Assembly: GCA_044226395.1 (NCBI GenBank)
Contig: JBGAHD010000003.1
Location: 806,001-870,000, forward strand
Reading direction: 5' to 3'
DNA from: JBGAHD01 sp044226395
GTDB taxonomy: Bacteria > Pseudomonadota > Gammaproteobacteria > Xanthomonadales > Ahniellaceae
Length of the DNA: 64,000 bases
Shown: piece by piece, positions 43,489 to 51,677 of the stretch
How positions within the stretch are numbered: the first letter of the stretch is position 1
How the letters are laid out: each line of letters starts with the position of its first letter
Notes under the pieces: generated by a model
What the model saw: only the letters and a program-made list of their open reading frames with translations
What the model was told of the DNA's origin: nothing
Databases searched by the model: none
Made by a program: the position numbers and the translations under genes

Positions 43489-44847
43489 CTAGCGCACGCT
43501 TCGGCCGCGCGCGGCCGGTTGCCAGCTGACGTAGCCGATGGCGTCGAAGGCGCTGACGACTTCGTAGACTTCGGCCACGCTGGTCGAACTCGCCGTGGCG
43601 ATTTCGGCGAGTCGCCGCGGCGGGCCTTGCATCGCCTGGGCGATGCGATGCGCGCGCGGATGATCGCTGGCCAGATCGAGCGTGCGCGACAGCTGATACG
43701 TGCCGCCGGGGTCGAGCCGCGCCGCGAGCTTGCCCTGCGCGCCGCGCAGGGTCACGTACCAGATCAACAGATCGAACGGCCGCGCCGGCACTTCGCGGCG
43801 CGTGGCGACGAGCAAGGGCGGCGTCATCGCCATCCAGTCCGTGCGCGACAGCAGTTCGTTGAAATAGGGTTCGAGCGCGCGCAGATCACCAATCGCGTGA
43901 AAGACCTTGTTGATCGGATCGAGCACGATCTGCGGCGCATTGGCCAGCGCGATGCGCGACGGCACGCCAATCAAGCCCTGTCGCACGTAGTCGAGCAGCG
44001 GATAGCGCGCGCGCTCGGCGGCGCTGGGCTTGGCGACAACGGGCTCGGGAGCTTTCGCGGGCGTCGGTGCTGGCGCCGGCGCCACTGGCGCGACCGCGGG
44101 CGTCGCGGCCTTGATCGCGGGCTCGGGCGCCTTGGCCACGGGGCTCGCGGGCGTCGCGGTCACGGGCGCGGGCTTGGCCTGTGGCGGTTCGGCGCGCGCG
44201 CCACCGGCGCGATCCGCGGGCGAATTCACCGCCGAAGGAATGGCCGCGGCGAAAGCCGCGAGCGTGTTCGGCGCGGGCGTCTCGGTGACCGCCGCGACAT
44301 TGCGCAGCAACTCGGCCGCGCGCGCTTCGGCGCGGGCCACGACATCCTTGATCGCGCTCGGCTCGTCGTCCGACACGCCCACTTGCGCGGCCACTTCGCT
44401 CGGGCGCGCGTCGGGAATCTGATCGAGGAAACTGGAATCGGCGAAGTCATTGACCGTCATCGACGAGTAGTCGAGATCGCCGAAGAAATCGCCCACGCCC
44501 TTGGAAAACCCCGCGGGCAGGCCCGACAGTCGACCGCCGGCCTCTTGCAACATGCGCACGACGTCGCCCAGGCGGAAATCGCGCGGCACCACGAAGCGCT
44601 CGTCGAAGCTGGCCTCGGCCTCGTCGAGCACGGCCACCAAGCGACCGCGCGCGATGGCGGAGCTCATCGCGTTGATGCCTTCTTCGGTGCTGATGTCGCA
44701 AATCACGAAGTCGGCGTCGTCGGCATCGGTCCAGCGCCAGGCTTGCGCCATGCGCGCGGCGGCCTGACGCACCATCAGGCGCAGACGCGCGCCTTCCTCG
44801 TCGCTGGTGCCGATGCAGGCCAGGGAGCGGTCGCGGCTTTCGAACAT
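43489..44847 (-). CDS. Unrecognised modular protein: receiver-like domain, Pro/Ala linker, C-terminal winged-helix-like end
   Basis: A 452-residue cytoplasmic protein. Residues 1-105 look like an alpha/beta domain (ADFVICDISTEEGINAMSSAIARGRLVAVLDE... PRDFRLGDVVRMLQ), similar in rhythm to a degenerate receiver domain. Residues about 215-275 are a Pro/Ala/Lys linker. Residues 280-452 are helical, and the last 60 (GPPRRLAEIATASSTSVAEVYEVVSAFDAIGYV) look like a winged helix. I cannot name a family. It sits between two paralogous exported delta-60-repeat genes on the same strand, each separated by more than 100 bp. Confidence 0.65.
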   Translation of the reverse strand: MFESRDRSLACIGTSDEEGARLRLMVRQAAARMAQAWRWTDADDADFVICDISTEEGINAMSSAIARGRLVAVLDEAEASFDERFVVPRDFRLGDVVRMLQEAGGRLSGLPAGFSKGVGDFFGDLDYSSMTVNDFADSSFLDQIPDARPSEVAAQVGVSDDEPSAIKDVVARAEARAAELLRNVAAVTETPAPNTLAAFAAAIPSAVNSPADRAGGARAEPPQAKPAPVTATPASPVAKAPEPAIKAATPAVAPVAPAPAPTPAKAPEPVVAKPSAAERARYPLLDYVRQGLIGVPSRIALANAPQIVLDPINKVFHAIGDLRALEPYFNELLSRTDWMAMTPPLLVATRREVPARPFDLLIWYVTLRGAQGKLAARLDPGGTYQLSRTLDLASDHPRAHRIAQAMQGPPRRLAEIATASSTSVAEVYEVVSAFDAIGYVSWQPAARGRSVR

Positions 44848-44918
44848 GGGACGGCTTTCACAATCGGGACGTAGGAAATACCACGATCGGATGACACTCG
44901 TGAAGATGCCCCGTGATC

Positions 44919-44951
44919 GCGCGCGGGCCGTCCTTGGCGAGGCCCGCGCGC
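44919..44951 (-). terminator. GC-rich hairpin after the second delta-60-repeat gene
   Basis: GCGCGCGGGCC (44919-44929), an 11-nt loop, GGCCCGCGCGC (44941-44951): an 11-bp perfect stem 40 bp downstream of the stop of the gene at 44990-46498, reading on the - strand. No T-run is seen, so it may be Rho-assisted. Confidence 0.5.
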
Positions 44952-44989
44952 GCTTGTCGCGCGACAAATCTTTGTAAATCAAGCACTGG

Positions 44990-46498
44990 TCATTCAAAGC
45001 CGTTGGCGAACACGGCGTCGGCGCCGGTGCTGGCCGATAGTCGAACAATTGCAAAATCATTGTCCTCGACGCCGGAGGAGCGGTTCCACAGCCGCCAACC
45101 GGCCATGACGATGCGCTGCTGGGCATCGATCGCGACCGAGCTCATCACCGTTTCGATCGGCACCGCGTCGGCGTTGCGCGGGAATTCGATCAGCTGAAAC
45201 GCCGAGGGCTGCGGGCCGCCGCCGAAGTCGATCTGAGTGAAGCCCGTGTCCACCGCCGGCAGCGAATTGATGTACAGCGCGAAGCCATAGCGCGTGGGCG
45301 AATTGCCCATGGTGCCGGTGAGGATCCAATGATCGTCGGCATTTCGATGGATCACGCCCAGCGCATACGTCGGATCGAGCGGACCAAACAGCACGCGACC
45401 GAAGTTGTTGCTGCCCTCGGGCGCGGCGCCGCGCTGAAACGTCGCCGGCATCTGGCCATTGGAATTGACCAGGGCGAAGGCCGCGCGCGGACTCGGCGTG
45501 CCGGTGAACATCGAACTGATGCCGGCGATGCCCAGACGCCCCGAGGCATCGGAAGCCAGCGCGGCGCCGGTGACCAGATCATCGGTGGCGCCCGACAGCG
45601 TGTCGAAACGCAAGGTGCGCCGACCCGGCCCCGTCACCAGCGATTGCTGAGCGCCCACGCAGGAATTGCTCGAGCAGAACGCGGGCGTCAGCGCGCCATT
45701 GCTGGTGATGAACGAAGCGACCGCGACCACGCGCGAACCATCGGCGCGACGCGCGGTGCCCACCACGCGCATGGTGTTGGGATCGTAAGTGCTCAGGGCC
45801 GTGGCTTCGTCGGCGGCGAGACCATCGACGTCGAACGAGACCGTGGTCTTGCCATCACTCGAGAACGCCGTGTCGAGCTGACCGTCGACGGTGAAGCGCG
45901 CGATGCCGAAGTCGGTGTCGGCGGGCGTGGTGAATTGCACGCTGCCGGCGACGATCACCGCGCCGCTGGCCGACACCGCGATCGCGCGCGGCACATCGGC
46001 ATTGCTGCCGCCTTGATCGAAGGCGGCCACGGTCAGGCCGAACAGGCCGTAGCCGAGATCGGGCTGACCATTGGCCAGATAGCGCTGCACGCCGAATTCG
46101 GCGTCGCCGTTCTGCGCGTCGAAGTACGTGCCGGCGATGTAGATGCGGCCGCTGTTGTCCATGCCCGCGCCGACGATCGTGCTCAGCGAGGTCTCCGACG
46201 AGACTCGGCCCTGAGTGCCGAAGGTCGAATCGAGCACGCCATTGGCCTGCACGCGCATGAAGCCCACGCGCGCCGCGCCATTGGCGGCATCGGGCTTAAT
46301 CAGGCCGATCATCATGATCGTGGTGGCGCCCGGGATCACCGTATAGGCGCGATCGTCCTTGGTGCCGCCGGCGAGGTCGAAACCGTAGGCGGCCTTGCCG
46401 CTGTTGAGCAAGGTGGTGTCGAAATCACCCGGGCCCGCGTGGGCGGCGAACGGCAACAAGGTGATCAGCACCGCGGCGAGGCGGGAAGTGCGCAGCAT
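44990..46498 (-). CDS. Exported delta-60-repeat protein (paralog 2)
   Basis: A 502-residue secreted protein with signal peptide MLRTSRLAAVLITLLPFAAHA and delta-60 repeats (GPGDFDTTLLNSGKAAYGFD, ANGVLDSTFGTQGRV, VDGQLDTAFSSDGKTTVSFD). Block order matches the paralog at 41891-43369, including YGLFG...FD-x-G-G-x-N/S-x-D-V-P, an internal Cys pair (AFCSSNSCVG) and the ending SSGVEDNDFAIVRLSASTGADAVFANGFE. The C-terminal F-x-N-G-F-E is shared with two other exported proteins in the window. Confidence 0.85.
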   Translation of the reverse strand: MLRTSRLAAVLITLLPFAAHAGPGDFDTTLLNSGKAAYGFDLAGGTKDDRAYTVIPGATTIMMIGLIKPDAANGAARVGFMRVQANGVLDSTFGTQGRVSSETSLSTIVGAGMDNSGRIYIAGTYFDAQNGDAEFGVQRYLANGQPDLGYGLFGLTVAAFDQGGSNADVPRAIAVSASGAVIVAGSVQFTTPADTDFGIARFTVDGQLDTAFSSDGKTTVSFDVDGLAADEATALSTYDPNTMRVVGTARRADGSRVVAVASFITSNGALTPAFCSSNSCVGAQQSLVTGPGRRTLRFDTLSGATDDLVTGAALASDASGRLGIAGISSMFTGTPSPRAAFALVNSNGQMPATFQRGAAPEGSNNFGRVLFGPLDPTYALGVIHRNADDHWILTGTMGNSPTRYGFALYINSLPAVDTGFTQIDFGGGPQPSAFQLIEFPRNADAVPIETVMSSVAIDAQQRIVMAGWRLWNRSSGVEDNDFAIVRLSASTGADAVFANGFE

Positions 46499-46572
46499 GT
46501 CGAGGCTCCAGGCGCGGTCGCCATTGACCGCTCACCTCGACCAACGCAATCACGGGCTAAAACCGGCGCGCC

Positions 46573-47172
46573 TCAACCGCCGGTCGTGGTCGACAGCGAT
46601 TCGACCCAGATCACTTCGCAAGCGCCGCCGCCGGTATCGGTGCGGCTGAGCGAGCTGGTCAGGCGATAGCCATCGTCGCGCCGGGCCTCGACCAGATAGC
46701 CGTGGATGCGCACCAGATCGCCCTCGCGCACGGCGTCGAGCGCGGCGCGCGCGGCGTCATTGGCTGGGATCAGGTGCATGTTGGCGGCGGAGCGATTGAT
46801 CTCGGCCTGCGGCACGGGCAGGTCCGACGTGGTCCAGCTCCACCAGCGATAGCTCTGCGTGATGGTCAGCTCATCAAGCACCGCGCTGTCGGACATCGGG
46901 CCCCAGCCCAGGGCGAGATCGGTGGGCACCAGGTCGGCGATTTCGTCGTTGTCGTAGTCGGCGCGCGACAACACGCGCGCGTTCAGATCGAAACTCGCCA
47001 GCGCCTTGATGCTGTAGCGACCGTGCTGAAAGCGCGGCGCGTCGTTGTTATCGAGGTCGTGCTGCGTCGGTGCCTCGCGCACCAGCACGCCCGGCGGATG
47101 CCGCGCCGCGCCGCCCTGGGCCCACCACCACAGCAGCACCAGGGCGCCGACGAAGATCAGCAGTCGCTGCAT
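46573..47172 (-). CDS. Membrane-anchored unknown protein in the DUF3501 operon
   Basis: A 199-residue protein with one N-terminal membrane helix (LLIFVGALVLLWWWAQGG) and a periplasmic domain that is beta-rich, including a cluster of tryptophans (YRWWSWTTSD) and a segment resembling a small OB or beta-barrel fold near the end (EGDLVRIHGYLVEARRDDGYRLTSSLSRTDTGGGACEVIWV). No family named. It starts 13 bp after the DUF3501 stop, so it is in the same transcript as that gene and the Fe-S protein. Confidence 0.7.
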   Translation of the reverse strand: MQRLLIFVGALVLLWWWAQGGAARHPPGVLVREAPTQHDLDNNDAPRFQHGRYSIKALASFDLNARVLSRADYDNDEIADLVPTDLALGWGPMSDSAVLDELTITQSYRWWSWTTSDLPVPQAEINRSAANMHLIPANDAARAALDAVREGDLVRIHGYLVEARRDDGYRLTSSLSRTDTGGGACEVIWVESLSTTTGG

Positions 47173-47185
47173 CGGCGCGTGTCGC

Positions 47186-47767
47186 TCAGGCCAGATCGCG
47201 GATCAAGGATTGACGATGCGCGTCGCTCAGCACGATCGCGTGCGGATAGCGCGTGTCGTCGACGCCGAGCGTGAGGCTGGCGCCGCCGCGCAACGCCGCG
47301 ATCTGCGCGCCGCTGAGTTCGAAGCGCAGAAAGTGCACGGCCGAGGTCTTGTGCTCGTCGCTGCGATCGAGATCTTCATCGGCAATGGCGAAGCTCGGCG
47401 CCAACTCGCCCACGCGCGCGAACACGCGGTCCTCGATGCCCTTGAGGCGAATCAGCTCGAGCGCGCGCTGGGTCGGCTCGGGAAACTCGATCATCAGGGT
47501 CGCCTTGAGATTGGCGCCATCGGGGATCAGGGGATTGTAGGCCTCGAGTTCCTCCTCGATGGCCTCGGCTTCGAAGATGCGCTCGATGCGCAGCATTTCC
47601 TGAATCTGATACTGGATCGTCAAGCGATCCTCGAAGATCAAAGTGATGTTGGGACCGATGCCGACCGTGCGGTGCTTCTTGTGCGCGATCACGCGACTGC
47701 GGAAGCTCGGTCGCTCCTGCGAGTAGCGCTCCAGGGTCATCAGGTCTTCGCGTTGCAGCTTCTGCAT
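47186..47767 (-). CDS. DUF3501 family protein
   Basis: A 193-residue cytoplasmic protein with the DUF3501 features LQREDLMTLERYSQERPSFR, VIAHKKHRTVGIGPNITLIFEDRLTIQYQIQEMLRIERI and a hydrophobic strand region near the C-terminus. In many proteobacteria this family is encoded with a rubrerythrin and a CCG-domain Fe-S protein, exactly as here; its function is unknown. Start at 47767 is chosen because GGAGG lies a few bases upstream; an earlier ATG at 47785 overlaps the Fe-S gene stop. Confidence 0.9.
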   Translation of the reverse strand: MQKLQREDLMTLERYSQERPSFRSRVIAHKKHRTVGIGPNITLIFEDRLTIQYQIQEMLRIERIFEAEAIEEELEAYNPLIPDGANLKATLMIEFPEPTQRALELIRLKGIEDRVFARVGELAPSFAIADEDLDRSDEHKTSAVHFLRFELSGAQIAALRGGASLTLGVDDTRYPHAIVLSDAHRQSLIRDLA

Positions 47768-47781
47768 GGGGCCTCCTTCGC

Positions 47782-49128
47782 TCACAGCCCGTAGGCGCGG
47801 CGCAACAAACTGATCGGGTGCGTGGCCGCCGGCTTGCCCGGCACGCCATGCGCGATGTGCGCCGCCGCCATCGGACAGTCACTGGTGAAATGCTGGGCCT
47901 GCGCGCGCTCGACGCGATCGCACACGGGCTTGGCGATCTTGCGCGCGAAGGCATAGGTCTCGCTCTTCACGCCATAAGTGCCGTCATGACCCGAGCAACG
48001 CTCGATCATGTCGAATTCGGTGCCGGGCACCAGCTTCAACACATCGCGCGTCTTCGGGCCGATGTTCTGCACGCGCTGATGGCAGGGCACGTGATAGGCG
48101 ATCTTGCCCAGCGCCTGCGGGAAGTTGGTGTTCAACAGGCCCGCTTGGTGACGGATCATCAAGTACTCGAACGGATCGAACAATTGCTGACGCACCTCGC
48201 GCAGTGGCGCGTCGTCGGGGAACATCAGCGGCAATTCCTGCTTGAACATCAGCACGCACGAGGGAATGGGCGCGAGGATGTCCCAGCCTTCGCTCACCGC
48301 GTGATGCAGCACCGGCAGATTGGCGGCCTTGTACTGCGCCACGGTGTCGAGATCACCAAGCTCGAGCTTGGGCATGCCGCAACAGGCGCGCTGTTCGAGC
48401 AGCTTCACCTCGATGCCGTTGTGACGCAGCACCACGGCCAAGTCCTCGACCACTTCGGGCATATTGTACTCGCCATAGCACGTGGCGAAGATCGCCACGC
48501 GACCGCGCGTGCGGCCGGCGACCTTGACCTCGGCGGCGCGACCGTCGAAGCGCTTCAAGCGCTTGCTGGCGGTCTTGCTGTGATACTTCGGCACCACGGC
48601 GTCGGGATGCACGCCGAGCGTTTTGTCCAGGAGCTTGCGCAGCGGCTTGGCCGCGTTGGCGGCGTTCACCGCCTCGACCACGATCGGAATGCTCGCGAGC
48701 TTGCCCACGCGCGTGGTCGACGACAGCACCTTGGCCTTGAGCTTGGTCTCGCCCTTGCGATGACGAATCGCCTTGGCGCGCAGCATCAAGTGCGGAAAAT
48801 CCACGTTCCATTCGTGCGGCGGCACGTAGGGACACTTGGTCTGGTAGCACAGGTCGCACAGATAGCACTGGTCGACGACCTTGGCGTAGTCGCTCTTGGC
48901 GACACCGTCGACTTCCATCGTGCTCGATTCATCGACGAGATCGAACAAGGTCGGAAACGACTGACACAGACTCACGCAACGGCGGCAGCCGTGGCAGATG
49001 TCGAAGACGCGCTCGAGCTCTTTTTCCAGCGCGGACTCGTCCCAGAACTCGGGCTTTTCCCAGCCCAGCGGATGACGGGTCGGTGCTTGGAGACTGCCCT
49101 CGCGGGCAGGGGTCGGTGGGGTGCTCAC
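47782..49128 (-). CDS. Heterodisulfide reductase/GlpC-like Fe-S protein with CCG domains
   Basis: A 448-residue iron-sulfur protein. Two ferredoxin-type clusters are near the N-terminus: C-H-G-C-R-R-C-V-S-L-C (CX2CX2CX3C) and C-Y-L-C-D-L-C with C four residues further (CYQTKCPYVPP). The C-terminal half has two cysteine-rich CCG domains (ATCYGEYNMPEVVED... RACCGMPKLELGD and YHVPCHQ... ERCSGHDGTYG), the second with Ser in place of one Cys. Similar proteins act as electron carriers or disulfide reductases. Downstream of rubrerythrin (97 bp) and just before DUF3501, it probably passes electrons to the rubrerythrin. Confidence 0.88.
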   Translation of the reverse strand: MSTPPTPAREGSLQAPTRHPLGWEKPEFWDESALEKELERVFDICHGCRRCVSLCQSFPTLFDLVDESSTMEVDGVAKSDYAKVVDQCYLCDLCYQTKCPYVPPHEWNVDFPHLMLRAKAIRHRKGETKLKAKVLSSTTRVGKLASIPIVVEAVNAANAAKPLRKLLDKTLGVHPDAVVPKYHSKTASKRLKRFDGRAAEVKVAGRTRGRVAIFATCYGEYNMPEVVEDLAVVLRHNGIEVKLLEQRACCGMPKLELGDLDTVAQYKAANLPVLHHAVSEGWDILAPIPSCVLMFKQELPLMFPDDAPLREVRQQLFDPFEYLMIRHQAGLLNTNFPQALGKIAYHVPCHQRVQNIGPKTRDVLKLVPGTEFDMIERCSGHDGTYGVKSETYAFARKIAKPVCDRVERAQAQHFTSDCPMAAAHIAHGVPGKPAATHPISLLRRAYGL

Positions 49129-49225
49129 GCGGCCTCCGGCGCTTGCGTGACATTGACGCGGGGCGATCCGACGTCGCGCCCTCGCGGGCGCGACGCTGCG
49201 AATCGTGACGAAACGAATACGGCGA

Positions 49226-49645
49226 TCAGCCGATTTCGTTCAAGGCCTTCTGGAAGCGATTGGCGTGCGAGCGCTCGGCCTTGGCCAGGGTCTCGAACCA
49301 ATCGGCGATTTCGTCGAACTTCTCGTCGCGCGCGGTCTTGGCCATGCCCGGGTACATGTCCGAGTACTCGTGCGTTTCGCCGGCGATCGCGGTCTTGAGA
49401 TTGTTCTTGGTATCGCCGAACGGCAGGCCCGTGGCCGGATCGCCGCAGGACTCGAGGTATTCGAGATGACCGTGCGCGTGACCGGTCTCGCCCTCGGCGG
49501 TGGAGCGGAACACCGCGGCCACGTCGTTGTAGCCCTCGACGTCAGCCTTCTGAGCGAAATAGAGATAGCGGCGGTTGGCCTGCGATTCGCCGGCGAACGC
49601 GGCCTTTAGGTTGGCTTCGGTCTTGGATCCCTTCAGAGTGGACAT
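49226..49645 (-). CDS. Rubrerythrin (ferritin-like domain only)
   Basis: A 139-residue di-iron protein. The helical bundle carries E-x-x-H-type ligands: [56 protein letters not shown] and [12 protein letters not shown]. The C-terminal rubredoxin domain of classical rubrerythrin is absent, so it needs a separate electron donor; the Fe-S protein downstream is the obvious candidate. Rubrerythrins reduce hydrogen peroxide. The upstream region shares an 11-bp string with the oxyR-ahpC intergenic region. Confidence 0.92.
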   Translation of the reverse strand: MSTLKGSKTEANLKAAFAGESQANRRYLYFAQKADVEGYNDVAAVFRSTAEGETGHAHGHLEYLESCGDPATGLPFGDTKNNLKTAIAGETHEYSDMYPGMAKTARDEKFDEIADWFETLAKAERSHANRFQKALNEIG

Positions 49646-49815
49646 GGCTGTCTCCTGGCTGTTCGTGACACTGGCTGGGAATGGCGGGCGCGCCGATCCT
49701 CGGTCGCGCCGCGTCCCTGTTGCGGACAGGGTGCCCCGAATTTATCGCGCGCGCGCGTCGGTAGGAAATACATGGTTTCGATGTGTTCGATAGGCGCCGT
49801 CGATGGTGCGTCGCG
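49646..49815 (-). promoter_or_regulatory. Rubrerythrin upstream region with OxyR-box-like motif
   Basis: Between the rubrerythrin start and the oxyR stop. TTCGATAGGCG at 49786-49796 is identical to 50819-50829 in the oxyR-ahpC intergenic region. This supports OxyR control of rubrerythrin, but it rests on one short match. Confidence 0.4.
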
Positions 49816-50781
49816 TCAGGCGCGGCCGCCGCGGGCTCGCTTGGTCGGCGCGGCCTTGCGCGGACGCGCGCCCTCGGCGCGCAGATCGAGCAATTCATCG
49901 GGCAGCTGCCGCATGATCTCGGCGATGTGCGTGAGCAGCGGCGCCATCGCCGAGGACTTGCGCCACACCAGGGCGATGCGTCGGCTCGGTGTGGCATCGC
50001 GGAAGGGCAACAGGCGCACGTGACTCGAGCGCGGCACCGGCGGCTGCACGGCGAGCGCGGGCAGCAGGGTCATGCCGACATTGGCCGCGACCATCTGCCG
50101 AAGCGTCTCGAGACTCGTGGCGCGAAAGCCGACCTTCTCGCCCGCGCCCGACAGATGACACACGTCCAGCGCCTGATCGCGCAGGCAATGACCGTCTTCG
50201 AGCAACAGCAAGCTCTCGCCGGCGATGTCGGCCAGGCGCAGCGCGCCGCGGCGGGTGAGGGGATGCTGGTCGTGCACGGCCAAGACGAAAGGTTCCTCGA
50301 ACAGAAACTCCGCGTGCAGTTGCTCGTCGTGAATCGGCAGCGCCAACGCGGCGGCGTCGAGCTTGCCGTCGTGCAGTTGATCGAGCAGCAAGGGCGTCTT
50401 TTCTTCGACCAGCAGCAGCTCCAAGCGCGGGAAGCGCTGACGCAGCGCCGGCACGATGTGCGGCAACAGATACGGCCCGAGCGTCGGGAAGAACCCCAAG
50501 CGCACCGAGCCCGATTCCGGGTCCTTGGTGCGACTGGCGATGGCCTTGATCTGATCGACTTCGCGCAGCACGTCGCGCGCGCGCTCGGCCACGGCGCGAC
50601 CGGTCTCGGTCAGCAGCACCTTGCGCGGCCAGCGTTCGACCAGGGCCACGCCGAGTTCGTCCTCGAGCTTCTTGATCTGGGTCGACAGCGTCGGCTGGCT
50701 GACGAAGCTCGCTTCGGCGGCGCGGCCGAAATGCTTGTGATCGGCCAGCGCCACCAGATATCGCAGATCGCGCAGATTCAT
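49816..50781 (-). CDS. oxyR: OxyR family hydrogen peroxide-sensing LysR regulator
   Basis: A 321-residue LysR regulator with N-terminal helix-turn-helix (RYLVALADHKHFGRAAEASFVSQPTLSTQIKKLEDELG) and a regulatory domain carrying both redox cysteines of OxyR at the same numbers as E. coli, C199 and C208 (GHCLRDQALDVCHL). The disulfide between them forms on peroxide exposure and activates transcription. The gene is divergent from ahpC and followed by rubrerythrin, both peroxide scavengers. The C-terminus has a basic extension (RPRKAAPTKRARGGRA). Confidence 0.95.
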   Translation of the reverse strand: MNLRDLRYLVALADHKHFGRAAEASFVSQPTLSTQIKKLEDELGVALVERWPRKVLLTETGRAVAERARDVLREVDQIKAIASRTKDPESGSVRLGFFPTLGPYLLPHIVPALRQRFPRLELLLVEEKTPLLLDQLHDGKLDAAALALPIHDEQLHAEFLFEEPFVLAVHDQHPLTRRGALRLADIAGESLLLLEDGHCLRDQALDVCHLSGAGEKVGFRATSLETLRQMVAANVGMTLLPALAVQPPVPRSSHVRLLPFRDATPSRRIALVWRKSSAMAPLLTHIAEIMRQLPDELLDLRAEGARPRKAAPTKRARGGRA

Positions 50782-50955
50782 GGCTGAGCCTCCTGGGCTT
50801 GGCTATGACAATGAGGTCTTCGATAGGCGTTATCAATCAATCGAATTCAAAATATCGATTAGACCTATCAATCGATGGTGTCTAGAGTGCGCTCCGTCGG
50901 CGGTGACCGCAAGTCCCGCCTCCCACATCCCCATCGCTACTCGCAGGAGCACGAC
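50782..50955. promoter_or_regulatory. oxyR-ahpC divergent control region with repeated OxyR-like half sites
   Basis: A distinctly AT-rich stretch at 50820-50880. GATAGGCGTTATCAATC starts at 50822 and GATTAGACCTATCAATC at 50857, two related 17-bp elements sharing TATCAATC and spaced 35 bp apart, matching the expectation for tandem sites of a tetrameric LysR protein. They probably control both oxyR and ahpC. Confidence 0.6.
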
Positions 50956-51495
50956 ATGCTGACCATCGGCGACCAATTCCCCCGCTTCAACCTCAAGGCC
51001 GTCGTTTCGACCGATCCGGCCAACGCCTTCGTCGACGTCACCAACGACACCTACAAGGGCAAGTGGCTGTGCGTGTTCTTCTATCCGAAGGACTTCACCT
51101 TCGTGTGCCCGACCGAGATCAAGGGTTTCGGCGACATGGACACGCAGTTCAAGGACCGCGATTGCCAGATCGTCACCGCTTCGATCGACTCCGAGTTCGT
51201 GCACTTGGCGTGGCGCCGCGATCACAAGGATCTGCAGAAGCTGCCGATCCCGATGCTGTCGGACATCAAGCGCGAACTGAGCACGGCGCTGGGCATCTTG
51301 GACAAGGACGCCGGCGTGGCGCAGCGCGCGACCTTCCTGGTCGATCCCAACGGCGTGATCCGCTTCGTCTACGTGACCGACCTGTCGGTCGGCCGCAGCC
51401 CGGCCGAAGTGCTGCGCGTGCTCGACGCGCTGCAGACCGACGAGCTGTGCCCGTGCAACTGGAGCAAGGGCGAGGAAACGCTCAAGGCCGCTTGA
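50956..51495 (+). CDS. ahpC: Alkyl hydroperoxide reductase AhpC (2-Cys peroxiredoxin)
   Basis: A 179-residue peroxiredoxin. Peroxidatic C51 lies in DFTFVCPTEI, and C165 and C167 lie in ELCPCNW near the C-terminus. The three-cysteine arrangement with a C-x-C end is that of mycobacterial-type AhpC, which is reduced by AhpD rather than AhpF; an ahpD gene follows 182 bp downstream. AGGAG precedes the ATG at 50956. It detoxifies hydrogen peroxide and organic peroxides and is probably induced by the divergent OxyR. Confidence 0.95.
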   Translation: MLTIGDQFPRFNLKAVVSTDPANAFVDVTNDTYKGKWLCVFFYPKDFTFVCPTEIKGFGDMDTQFKDRDCQIVTASIDSEFVHLAWRRDHKDLQKLPIPMLSDIKRELSTALGILDKDAGVAQRATFLVDPNGVIRFVYVTDLSVGRSPAEVLRVLDALQTDELCPCNWSKGEETLKAA

Positions 51496-51677
51496 GCCTC
51501 GCCCTGCGCGGCGATCGCCTGACCGCGATCGCCGCTTGAAAAGTCCCGCAATACCCGCGTCCTTCCTCCCCCCTCTCCCCGGTGGACGCGGTGCCCCCGG
51601 CGGGCATCGTCCCCGCGATGACCCGCCAACTTATTCGATGCGCGCGTGCCAAACGGCGCGCGCGCGAGGAGCCCACG

